Source of the DNA: Flavobacterium circumlabens
GTDB lineage: Bacteria; Bacteroidota; Bacteroidia; Flavobacteriales; Flavobacteriaceae
Direction: 5' to 3'
Assembly: GCF_004345565.1 (NCBI RefSeq)
Contig: NZ_SLWA01000004.1
Location: 62,001 to 126,000 of the forward strand
DNA: 64,000 nt
Positions 15,978-22,601 of this stretch are shown piece by piece. The position numbers and the translations under genes were made by a program. The notes beneath the pieces were generated by a model that saw only the letters and a program-made list of their open reading frames with translations, had not been told where the DNA came from and did no database searches. The number at the start of each line of letters is the position of its first letter. The stretch's first letter is position 1.

Positions 15978-16352
15978 ATGGGAAGAATTGGAGCACCAGA
16001 ATTACTTATAATTGCAATTCCTTTTTTAGCACTTTACTTTTTACCATCATTTATTGCACTGAGTCGCAAGAAAACTAATCGTACTGCAATAATATTATTG
16101 AATTTCTTTCTAGGTTGGACATTTATTGGTTGGATAGCTTCATTAGTATGGGCCTGCACAACAAATAACGAACCTCAAACAATTGTAGTAAACAATAATC
16201 CCTATTCAAAAGAAGAAAGCCCATCCCATTTACAAAAGAATGATTTTGATGAAAAATTAAATAGTTTACAAAAACTAAAAGATCTGTTAGATTCTGGTGT
16301 TTTATCTCAAGAAGAGTTCGAACAGCAAAAATTAAAAGTTTTGGCTTCGTAA
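15978..16352 (+). CDS. Superinfection-immunity-like membrane protein with SHOCT tail
   Basis: 124 aa. Two membrane helices (LLIIAIPFLALYFLPSFIAL and AIILLNFFLGWTFIGWIASL) with the NFFLGWTFIGW..SLVWAC pattern of the phage T4 Imm-like superinfection-immunity family, which blocks entry of incoming phage DNA. The cytoplasmic tail ends in a SHOCT-like segment (KLNSLQKLKDLLDSGVLSQE, EFEQQKLKVL), a short helical-hairpin domain common at membrane-protein termini. The same family also occurs in non-phage chromosomal genes, so the immune role is not proven. Repeat copy C begins 9 bp after the stop. Confidence 0.85.
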   Translation: MGRIGAPELLIIAIPFLALYFLPSFIALSRKKTNRTAIILLNFFLGWTFIGWIASLVWACTTNNEPQTIVVNNNPYSKEESPSHLQKNDFDEKLNSLQKLKDLLDSGVLSQEEFEQQKLKVLAS

Positions 16353-16360
16353 TTTTCTAC

Positions 16361-16427
16361 CTCTCTGAAGTGTTCCCTATTAAAATTTCGCACTCGCTTT
16401 GTGAACTCTCCCGACTTAGCAAAGCAG
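16361..16427 (+). repeat. Palindromic repeat family 1, copy C (degenerate left half)
   Basis: CTCTCTGAAGTGTTCCCTAT, then a diverged GCGAAGTC-like segment CTCTCCCGACTTAGCAAAGC. The spacer and right arm are lost. It begins 9 bp after the stop of 15978-16352. Confidence 0.55.
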
Positions 16428-16443
16428 ATTAAAAAAGCAAAAG

Positions 16444-16483
16444 AAAAATGTGCAAAAGTCAAAACAGACATTTGCACATTTTT
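16444..16483 (-). terminator. Bidirectional terminator, end of XRE gene
   Basis: AAAAATGTGCAAA (16444-16456) pairs with TTTGCACATTTTT (16471-16483). It lies 22 bp 3' of the XRE gene stop and could also stop + transcripts from 15978. Confidence 0.8.
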
Positions 16484-16504
16484 TATAAAAGACTCATTCG
16501 AGTA

Positions 16505-16903
16505 TTATTTTCCTTTCAGTAATTCCACCTTTTCTTTTTCGGCCTGAACTAATTCTTTTTCAGCCTGAATCAGACGTTCGTAAAGTTCTATCACTTTATC
16601 AAGAGGATTGAAAGTACAATGGTAGTTACCTGTAGTAATTGAGCCATGATCTTCAAAAGTATTCCCAATAATATTAAAAACAGCTTCTTCCGAAAAGTTT
16701 TTAATCGCTTCTACACTTACACCAAGAGCCTTTGCTACTTCAGCTAATTTTTCTTCCTCAATAGTCTCGCTGTTTTCCATAATAGAAACGGCCTGCTGAT
16801 TGGTTCCTAAAGCCTGCGCTAAGGCTTCCTGTTTCATGTCTTTCAGTTCACGAATACGGCTTATTTTTCGCCCTATGTGATTTGGTTTTGTTGCTGTACT
16901 CAT
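16505..16903 (-). CDS. XRE-family HTH regulator with C-terminal coiled coil
   Basis: 132 aa. The N-terminal HTH_3 domain (about 12-70) contains ISRIRELKDMKQEALAQALG, NQQAVSIMENSETI and LAEVAKALGVSVEAIKNF. The middle has a conserved Bacteroidota stretch NPLDKVIELYERLI, and the end is a coiled coil (QAEKELVQAEKEKVELLKGK) likely to mediate dimerisation. It is a stand-alone regulator transcribed against the surrounding cassette-like genes. A -7 box lies 5 bp upstream of the ATG, so the mRNA is probably leaderless. Targets unknown; the hairpin row at 17097-17226 lies upstream. Confidence 0.9.
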   Translation of the reverse strand: MSTATKPNHIGRKISRIRELKDMKQEALAQALGTNQQAVSIMENSETIEEEKLAEVAKALGVSVEAIKNFSEEAVFNIIGNTFEDHGSITTGNYHCTFNPLDKVIELYERLIQAEKELVQAEKEKVELLKGK

Positions 16904-16907
16904 AATT

Positions 16908-16915
16908 CAAAGATA
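16908..16915 (-). promoter_or_regulatory. -7 promoter element of XRE gene (near-leaderless)
   Basis: Reads TATCTTTG on the - strand, a full TAnnTTTG match ending 5 bp before the ATG at 16903. With the usual 4-8 bp from the box to the start of transcription, the transcript would begin at or near the start codon. Confidence 0.45.
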
Positions 16916-17096
16916 TTTAAAATTCTTTTAAAAAATAATACCCGCCCAAAAACAAGATTGTTTTGGTACGATACTATTTGTTTGCTTGTTAGGGAGGAAA
17001 CAAAAGTGCATTTTTTCGTACATAATTTACTACATCTGCTTATTTTTTCTTTTATCTGATCTTTTTGGAAGTCCTCCTCAATGCGCCAGGCAAAAC

Positions 17097-17226
17097 TTGT
17101 GTGAAAGTTTATTTTTATTTTCATTTTCACACAGAAGTTGTGGGAAACTTATTTTTTATTTTCACTTTCCCACAGCGTTGTTGAACTGTATTTGTTTTTT
17201 TTATTTTTCAACAGAAGTTGTACAAC
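17097..17226. repeat. Row of hairpins with unit-specific, covarying stems
   Basis: Units of about 40 bp. Unit 1: GTGTGAAA 17099-17106 pairs with TTTCACAC 17125-17132, 18-nt loop. Unit 2: GTGGGAAA 17140-17147 pairs with TTTCCCAC 17166-17173, 18-nt loop. Unit 3: GTTGAA 17180-17185 pairs with TTCAAC 17207-17212, 21-nt loop. Then a loopless palindrome GTTGTACAAC 17217-17226. The loops are alike (T-rich, TTATTTTTATTTTCA type) and the junctions are AGAAGTT/AGCGTT, but the stems differ and still pair. It lies between the XRE gene and repeat copy D. The overlapping 122-aa frame is only a by-product. Confidence 0.8.
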
Positions 17227-17266
17227 AGAAGTCTTGCAACACTTATTTTTATTTTCGTTTACAGCG

Positions 17267-17413
17267 CTCCGAAGTGTTCCTTTTTAAATGTCACGATTGC
17301 TGTGCGAAGTCTTCCGACTTCGCACCCACTCCAATAAGCCACAAAGAAAATTAAAAACTATTCTATACGGAATATAGCAACGGGTAGGAAGTCTGGAGAC
17401 TTCGCACAGCAAA
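17267..17413 (+). repeat. Palindromic repeat family 1, copy D (full)
   Basis: CTCCGAAGTGTTCC..CACGATTGCTGTGCGAAGTC, spacer CACTCCAATAAGCCACAAAG.., CTATTCTATACGGAATATAG, then CAACGGGTAGGAAGTC..GACTTCGCACAGC. Both arms are present, and the orientation is the same as in every other copy. Confidence 0.92.
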
Positions 17414-17494
17414 AACATTTCCTAGCTATCTATTCATTTGGAAATCACACAAAATATTAAATCAATTTAAATTTTATAATCAAATTAAATATAA

Positions 17495-17502
17495 TACCTT
17501 TG
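17495..17502 (+). promoter_or_regulatory. TAnnTTTG promoter of the small-peptide unit
   Basis: TACCTTTG followed by CA, a full match to the Bacteroidota -7 box, 106 bp upstream of the 33-aa frame. The upstream region is AT-rich with no clear TTG at -33. Confidence 0.5.
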
Positions 17503-17607
17503 CATTTTAAAATTCAGTTGTATTTTTTTGATTTTTAAATGGAGGACATAAGTTGAAGCAACTAAATTTATGTAGATAGATAAAAAAACTTATTAAATTT
17601 TCAATTT

Positions 17608-17709
17608 ATGAAATTTTTTAAGAAAAAAAAGTACCAATGGTTGCGAAAACTATTGATGCAAATTTTAATATTTTTACTAGAGACTGGCATACTACTAATT
17701 CTTAAATAG
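17608..17709 (+). CDS. 33-aa cationic membrane peptide
   Basis: ATG 17608 to TAG 17709. The peptide begins MKFFKKKKYQWLRKLLMQIL and continues with IFLLETGILLILK: a strongly basic N-terminus followed by one hydrophobic helix with a single Glu. It has its own -7 promoter element (17495-17502), a ~105-nt leader and a strong terminator 13 bp after the stop, and lies between repeat copies D and E. The layout resembles type I toxin peptides or small membrane regulators, but no homologue is recognised and coding is not proven; the RNA itself could be the functional product. Confidence 0.5.
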   Translation: MKFFKKKKYQWLRKLLMQILIFLLETGILLILK

Positions 17710-17721
17710 GATTAGATTTTA

Positions 17722-17755
17722 AAAATCCTCATCAGAAATGATGAGGATTTTGTGT
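17722..17755 (+). terminator. Strong terminator of the small-peptide unit
   Basis: A 12-bp perfect stem AAAATCCTCATC (17722-17733) with GATGAGGATTTT (17740-17751), a 6-nt loop and a following T-rich tail. Confidence 0.85.
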
Positions 17756-17761
17756 TTAATT

Positions 17762-17843
17762 ACTCCAATAAGTCACAAGGAATAGTAAAATATCCTAAAC
17801 GGAATATAGCAAGGATACGAAGTCGGGAGACTTCGCACAGCAA
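17762..17843 (+). repeat. Palindromic repeat family 1, copy E (right half)
   Basis: Begins in the spacer (ACTCCAATAAGTCACAAGG) and runs through CGGAATATAGC and the complete right arm (ACGAAGTCGGGAGACTTCGC + ACAGCAAA). The left arm is absent. It begins 7 bp after the terminator of the 33-aa peptide unit. Confidence 0.85.
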
Positions 17844-17920
17844 ATGCATCGAGTACTACCAATCATAAAAAGCCTTCCAAAATTCAGTCTTCAAGTCTTA
17901 AATTTAAAGTTGATTTTGTA

Positions 17921-17952
17921 TTTGTAAACTTTATCTTAAAATTATACATTTG
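17921..17952 (+). promoter_or_regulatory. Promoter of serine hydrolase gene
   Basis: TTTG (17921-17924) and TACATTTG (17945-17952) are separated by 20 bp, the spacing of the Bacteroidota -33/-7 promoter. They lie about 105 bp upstream of ATG 18058. Confidence 0.6.
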
Positions 17953-18057
17953 GGCTACCCTTTTCCAAAACCTTTCAAAATCACGATAATAATACTCTGG
18001 AGGATAGTACGAACAGCTGTAAAACAGATATATCAATCAAGAAATCAATCAATTAAA

Positions 18058-19485
18058 ATGAAGCATTTAACTCAATTTATTCTAATTTGTATTTTTTTTG
18101 CAAGCAGCTTAGGAGCGCAAACAACTGCGGAAAAAAGAATCGATTCCTTATTTTCTAAGTATAACTCCAAAACTGCCGGTGTCGCCGTTGGGATTGTTAA
18201 AGACGGAGTCCTTATTTTTAAAAAAGGATATGGTATGGCAAACCTTGAATACGACATACCGATTACATCAAAAACTATTTTTAATGTAGGTTCCGTTTCA
18301 AAACAATTTACCACTTTCTCGCTTTATCTATTAGAGAAACAGGGTAAAATCTCATTGGATGATGATGTCAGAAAGTACATTCCCGAACTGCCTATTTATG
18401 GAAAAACGATAACCATCAGGCATTTATGTTCTCATACCAGCGGGTTAAAAGACCAATGGTCATTGTTGACCTTAGCAGGCTGGAGAATGGATGACGTCAT
18501 TACTTCTGAACAGGTAATGAAAATAATCTGCAACCAAAAAGAGTTGAATTTTGAACCTGGGAGCCAATTTAAATACAGTAATTCAGGATTTACATTATTA
18601 GCCGAAATTGTAAAAAGAGTTTCGGGAAAAAGTTTTAGTGCCTTCGCAAAAGAAAATATTTTCGATCCGCTTGGTATGGAAAACACCTTAATATATGATG
18701 ACAACGAAAAAATAGTGAAGAACAGAGCCTATTCGTACGGAAATGAAAACGGATTAAATAGTAAAAGAAACCTCAACAGTTCTTCCCCCGGGCCTACAAA
18801 TGTCTATACAACAGTGGAAGATTTAAGCAAATGGACGATTAATTTTGAAAATCCTATCGTAGGCAATGCCGATTTTATTAACCGTTTTAATGAGCAATCC
18901 CTATTAGATGACGGAAAACCAACTATACTGGCAGTGAGAGACGGCGAAACAATTTACCACGCCAAAGGTCAATTTATAAGAAACTACAAAGGCCTTACCG
19001 TCTACAACCATACCGGAAGTGATGCTGGTTTTAAAGCTTATTTAGGTCGTTTTCAGGATAATAAATTATCCATTATACTTTTGAGCAATGATGAAAATTT
19101 TGTGGCATACAAAGCCGGAATGGATATTGCCGAATTTTATTTAGCCGATCAGTTTAAAAAGAGAGAAAAAGTAACTGAAGCTGAACAGAAAGCCGAAGAA
19201 AAGCCAAAATCTACTTCTGACACAAATCTAAAAGATTTCGAAGGTAAATTTCAGAACGATGATTTATCATCCCTTTTTAACGTCAAAGTTATCAATGGAA
19301 AGCTAACCATGACCCATAACAGATTAAGCGATGTTGTGCTGACTGAAGTAGAAAAAGATAAATTTTCGGGAGTAATTACATTTTCTGCGGAAGTAAGTTT
19401 TGAAAGAAACCAGAAAAACCAGATAACAGCCTTAAGCATTACAAATTTTGGGGCAACAAATGTCAAATTTATGAAACTAAAATAA
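18058..19485 (+). CDS. Serine hydrolase (class C beta-lactamase/PBP4* family)
   Basis: 475 aa from ATG 18058, which starts directly with a signal peptide (MKHLTQFILICIFFASSLGA-Q); 36 upstream codons are open but unlikely to be used. Active-site motifs: SVSK (S79-K82), YSN (173-175) and HTG (318-320, in YNHTGSDAGFKAYLG). The fold is that of serine beta-lactamases and DD-peptidases (periplasmic). The C-terminal ~110 residues form a small beta domain (LKDFEGKFQNDD..) as in related esterase/aminopeptidase-like members, so the substrate may be a peptide or ester, not a beta-lactam. The last bases of the stop codon are also the first of repeat copy F. Confidence 0.92.
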   Translation: MKHLTQFILICIFFASSLGAQTTAEKRIDSLFSKYNSKTAGVAVGIVKDGVLIFKKGYGMANLEYDIPITSKTIFNVGSVSKQFTTFSLYLLEKQGKISLDDDVRKYIPELPIYGKTITIRHLCSHTSGLKDQWSLLTLAGWRMDDVITSEQVMKIICNQKELNFEPGSQFKYSNSGFTLLAEIVKRVSGKSFSAFAKENIFDPLGMENTLIYDDNEKIVKNRAYSYGNENGLNSKRNLNSSSPGPTNVYTTVEDLSKWTINFENPIVGNADFINRFNEQSLLDDGKPTILAVRDGETIYHAKGQFIRNYKGLTVYNHTGSDAGFKAYLGRFQDNKLSIILLSNDENFVAYKAGMDIAEFYLADQFKKREKVTEAEQKAEEKPKSTSDTNLKDFEGKFQNDDLSSLFNVKVINGKLTMTHNRLSDVVLTEVEKDKFSGVITFSAEVSFERNQKNQITALSITNFGATNVKFMKLK

Positions 19486-19602
19486 CGACTGCTATGCGAA
19501 GTCTCCCAACTTCGAACCCACTCCAATAAGCCACAAGAAAAATAGAACTATTCTATACGGAATATAGCAACGGGTACGAAGTCGGCAGACTTCGAAAAGC
19601 AA
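19484..19602 (+). repeat. Palindromic repeat family 1, copy F (full)
   Basis: Starts inside the TAA stop of the serine hydrolase gene: ACGACTGCTATGCGAAGTC, TCCCAACTTCGAACCCACTC, CAATAAGCCACAAG, then CTATTCTATACGGAATATAG and GGGTACGAAGTCGGCAGACT. The arms pair over about 28 bp with few mismatches. Confidence 0.9.
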
Positions 19603-19660
19603 AATACTTTGCAACGGATTTGAGCATAAAACACCTAATAGACAAAGCTATATTTTGAAA

Positions 19661-20452
19661 TTAGGGAACCACACATTCCATATTGTTTTCTTCCATGATC
19701 TGCATATCCATTATTTTTTGGGCGACAGTTCCTCTTTCGAATAAGCGAATGAACTTGAAAACGGCACTCACAAAATATCCGGGGTTTGACACTAATCGAG
19801 CAATTTCTGTTATGCGTTGATCTCTTAGCTGTATACAGGCTTCTATTTGGTTTTCGGGAACGGCCACAAATTCGTTGGCAAATTTCCAGGCGCCATCTCT
19901 TGCGGTTTGCATGCTAAAATCAATAAAGAAAGTGTCCATTTTGCCTGTCCATTTTAGTATCATGGTGAGCGTTGGCCAAATTTTGATTAAGCATTTTTCG
20001 ACACCGCCTACCAAATTGCTCAAAATAGCGTTTATCTGATCGAAATCAGATTTTAAATCCCCGATATCTTCTACGGTGCTGACCTGGGCTGAAGCGATTC
20101 CTAAATCAAGGTTCACATGTGCATTAATTCCCAACAGTAAATGCTGCAGTACTATGGGCCAAAAGTTTTCTGCTTGTTCAAAAGCAAATCCCCAACATTC
20201 AGATGGTTTTTCTTTAGCCTGATATTGATAATACGCTTTTAAATACCGATTGGCAAAAATGACATCCAGTTTTTCCATCCGTTCACCATTTTGAAAAGAA
20301 CCATCGCGAATACCTTCTTTTACTTTTACAGTAACTTCACGGTATAAAATCGCAAACAAACCTATAGCCCTTTGCTCTAGTTTTGATTTTTCTATTATTT
20401 CATCCAGTAACTGAATTACTTCCGCTATAGTAGCTGCTTGTTTTATACTCAT
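19661..20452 (-). CDS. DUF5995 family protein
   Basis: 263 aa, soluble and helical, no signal peptide. RAIGLFAILYREVTVKVKEG, FANRYLKAYYQYQ and HLLLGINAHVNLDLGIASAQ are the conserved segments of the DUF5995 family, in which the HxNxDLxxA pattern may bind a metal. Function unknown. It is one of two genes in the accessory zone on the - strand. Repeat copies F and G flank it (59 bp 3' and 105 bp 5'). Confidence 0.8.
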   Translation of the reverse strand: MSIKQAATIAEVIQLLDEIIEKSKLEQRAIGLFAILYREVTVKVKEGIRDGSFQNGERMEKLDVIFANRYLKAYYQYQAKEKPSECWGFAFEQAENFWPIVLQHLLLGINAHVNLDLGIASAQVSTVEDIGDLKSDFDQINAILSNLVGGVEKCLIKIWPTLTMILKWTGKMDTFFIDFSMQTARDGAWKFANEFVAVPENQIEACIQLRDQRITEIARLVSNPGYFVSAVFKFIRLFERGTVAQKIMDMQIMEENNMECVVP

Positions 20453-20556
20453 TTATAGTGGTTTATAGTTAAATTAAGAAGAACGAATATAATTATTTTA
20501 ATCTTTTGACGAGTGTTTTTTTTGAAGCAATTATCTTGTTATTTTTTTATTTTAAT

Positions 20557-20618
20557 ACAAAACTATTCTAAACGAAAATATAGCAACGGGTATGAAGTCG
20601 GGAGACTTCGCACAGCAG
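20557..20618 (+). repeat. Palindromic repeat family 1, copy G (right half)
   Basis: AAACTATTCTAAACGAAAAT, ATAGCAACGGGTATGAAGTC, GGGAGACTTCGCACAGC. The left arm and most of the spacer are missing. Same orientation as the other copies. Confidence 0.85.
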
Positions 20619-20711
20619 ACTATTGAAACTTCTAAAACCGCAATTGGATTCTGAAAACTAGCCTTGCAAAAAATCATGCAATTTTTTTTTATATTTACAG
20701 AAAACAAAAAA

Positions 20712-20915
20712 ATGATGACATTAATTGCAATTTTCTTTCCCTGTGTTTCTTTCTTTTTGAGAGGAAAAATAGTAACTTCAATTATTTGTCTAATCTTGCA
20801 AATAACTTTAATTGGCTGGATTCCCGCAGCAATTTGGGCCGTTATTTCTTTACAAAATTCAAGAGCTGATAAACGTAATAAGCAACTAATAAGAGCGATA
20901 AAAACCAAATCTTAA
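20712..20915 (+). CDS. YqaE/Pmp3-family small membrane protein
   Basis: 67 aa from ATG 20712 (upstream in-frame ATG at 20664 rejected, since the conserved part begins here). MMTLIAIFFPCVSFFLRGKI and ICLILQITLIGWIPAAIWAV form two membrane helices with the P(x)nFxxG.. and LGxxPGxxxAx pattern of the Pmp3/UPF0057 family, involved in membrane potential and salt stress in other organisms. The tail is basic (SLQNSRADKRNKQLIRAIKT). Repeat copy H begins 23 bp after the stop. Confidence 0.82.
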   Translation: MMTLIAIFFPCVSFFLRGKIVTSIICLILQITLIGWIPAAIWAVISLQNSRADKRNKQLIRAIKTKS

Positions 20916-20937
20916 AAAAAACAAAGAACATCTCCAG

Positions 20938-21087
20938 CTCTCCGATGTCTTCATTCTTAAATGTCGCGACTACTGTGCGAAGTCTCCCGACTTCGTACAC
21001 ACTCCAATAAGCCACAAAGAAAAATAAAATCATGGCAAACGGAATATAGCAACGGGTACGAAGTCAGGAGACTTCGCACAGCAAAAA
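20938..21087 (+). repeat. Palindromic repeat family 1, copy H (full, last copy)
   Basis: CTCTCCGATGTCTTCATTC, CGACTACTGTGCGAAGTCTC, CCGACTTCGTACACACTCC, AATAAGCCACAAAG, CGGAATATAGCAACGGGTAC, GAAGTCAGGAGACTTCGCAC. The arms are complementary over about 28 bp. No copy was seen to the right of this one. Confidence 0.92.
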
Positions 21088-21151
21088 AAACTTCAATAAA
21101 TTCATTTAACATTCCTACTTTTATCAGCTCTAAACCCAGAACAAAAAAAGA

Positions 21152-21949
21152 ATGAAAACCTATTTTGTTGACTCGTTTACCAATCAAAAATACAAAGGCA
21201 ATCCTGCAGCGGTTTGCTTGCCGGAGCGTGATTTAGATGCGGCTGAAATGCAAAGCATTGCGACCGAAATTGGCTTTTCGGAAACTGCTTTTATAAAACC
21301 CATAACAGGTAACACTTACAGCATCCGGTTTTTTAGTCCAAAGACAGAGATTCCGTTATGCGGGCATGCAACGCTGGCTTCTTCTAAAATTGTTTTCAGC
21401 ACCACTTCGTTGGACAGCATAACGTTTATCAACTACGACAATGTGGAATTGGCCATTGAAAAAGAAGATCAGAAAATCAAAATGTTTTTTCCGGTTTATG
21501 ACACCGAAGAGACAGCCGTGCCGCAAAAGATGCTCGTTGCCTTGGGCATTTCTGAAACGGTATCTCAAAGATATAGTCCCAACAATAAAATAATCTTTAT
21601 TGAAATTGAAAGCGCCCGCGAACTGGCCGATTTAAAACCCGATTTCACGGCATTGGTAAATTCGCATAGCGGAATAAGCGGAGTGCTGGTGACCGCAGTT
21701 TCAGACCACACCGATTTTGATTTTCACTACCGCTATTTCTGGCCCTGGGCAGGAACAAACGAAGATCCCGTAACGGGTGGTGTTCAGACCTTTTTGACCA
21801 AATACTGGGCCCTAAAACTGAATAAAACAAAACTGAATGCGTATCAGTCTTCCTTACGAACCGGAACGATGAGTACGGAACTTTTACAGGACAAGGTTGC
21901 TATTTTAGGGGAAGCTGTAATTGTTTTGGAGGGTGAGTTTATTTTATAA
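21152..21949 (+). CDS. PhzF-family isomerase-like protein
   Basis: 265 aa, the normal PhzF/diaminopimelate-epimerase-like length. Motifs: FVDSFTNQKYKGNPAAVCL, GFSETAFI with the catalytic Glu, FSPKTEIPLCGHATLASS and NEDPVTGGVQ. PhzF of phenazine synthesis isomerises DHHA, but most homologues act on unknown small metabolites. No phenazine genes are nearby, so the substrate is open. It follows the last palindromic repeat and starts a normal stretch of the genome. Confidence 0.92.
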   Translation: MKTYFVDSFTNQKYKGNPAAVCLPERDLDAAEMQSIATEIGFSETAFIKPITGNTYSIRFFSPKTEIPLCGHATLASSKIVFSTTSLDSITFINYDNVELAIEKEDQKIKMFFPVYDTEETAVPQKMLVALGISETVSQRYSPNNKIIFIEIESARELADLKPDFTALVNSHSGISGVLVTAVSDHTDFDFHYRYFWPWAGTNEDPVTGGVQTFLTKYWALKLNKTKLNAYQSSLRTGTMSTELLQDKVAILGEAVIVLEGEFIL

Positions 21950-22028
21950 ATCTCACGATTTGAGAAGTTTTTATCTTTAAAAAGCGTTGCTGCTCGCTCC
22001 TATTAAAAAAGAAATAATTATAATAAAA

Positions 22029-22505
22029 ATGAACTTAAATAAAGAATATAGTATAATTTTCATTATCCCTTTTGTTTTCTTCATGTTTTACAAACCTGTA
22101 ATTTGTTTCTTAATGCTGGGAACAATAGCGTTGTTTTATGCAATTTATAGTGTTTTATCTTTAATTCAGATTACCAAAAATGGAGTCGAAAATCATGGAA
22201 AAATTTTATACTATGAATCAGATAATGAAGGCTATAAAACGCCAATTATTGAGTTTCAAATTTCTGAAGGGAAAAATTTTAAGGGAAAACCATTTTTACA
22301 TACATCGTCAGATTTAGACAAATTTCAGTCTTACCAGAAAAACATAAATAAAACTATCAAAATAATCTACGATCCAAAAGATCCGGAAAAATTTGTTCTA
22401 AAAAACAATTCTAATTATTTTGGCTTGATAATCCTGATCATTGTAGGTTTTGTTTTTTGTAGTATTTCAATTGGAAATTTGCTAGGATATAATGATATAT
22501 TTTAG
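22029..22505 (+). CDS. DUF3592 membrane protein
   Basis: 158 aa from ATG 22029 (14 upstream in-frame codons ignored because M-N-L-N-K-E-Y begins the family domain). Two N-terminal hydrophobic helices (SIIFIIPFVFFMFYKPVICF, LMLGTIALFYAIYSVL), then an extracytoplasmic beta-rich loop (ITKNGVENHGKILYYESDNE, TIKIIYDPKDPEKFVLKN) and a third helix. The NGVE(x)nGKI and V.Y.P..P.KF features are typical of DUF3592. Role unknown. Confidence 0.75.
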   Translation: MNLNKEYSIIFIIPFVFFMFYKPVICFLMLGTIALFYAIYSVLSLIQITKNGVENHGKILYYESDNEGYKTPIIEFQISEGKNFKGKPFLHTSSDLDKFQSYQKNINKTIKIIYDPKDPEKFVLKNNSNYFGLIILIIVGFVFCSISIGNLLGYNDIF

Positions 22506-22601
22506 CTAGCTAAATTAAAAAAAGCATAATCTTACTACTTTCCTTTCGTAAAAAAACATACTTTTCTTCATTCCAATACGCAAAACATTCTAACTCATTT
22601 T

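Noticed and set aside
17097..17226. CRISPR array
   Set aside because: Units share loops, not constant direct repeats with unique spacers; unit length about 40 bp, no cas genes.
16986..17354. 122-aa + frame rich in Phe, Ser and Cys
   Set aside because: Spans the row of hairpins and runs into repeat D; its amino-acid repeats only reflect the T-rich DNA repeats.
12449..21087. Classical integron
   Set aside because: No IntI-like integrase and no clear GTTRRRY core sites in the window; two genes are on the opposite strand. Kept only as an integron-like hypothesis.
21152..21949. Phenazine biosynthesis
   Set aside because: Only a PhzF-like isomerase is present; no other phz genes nearby.
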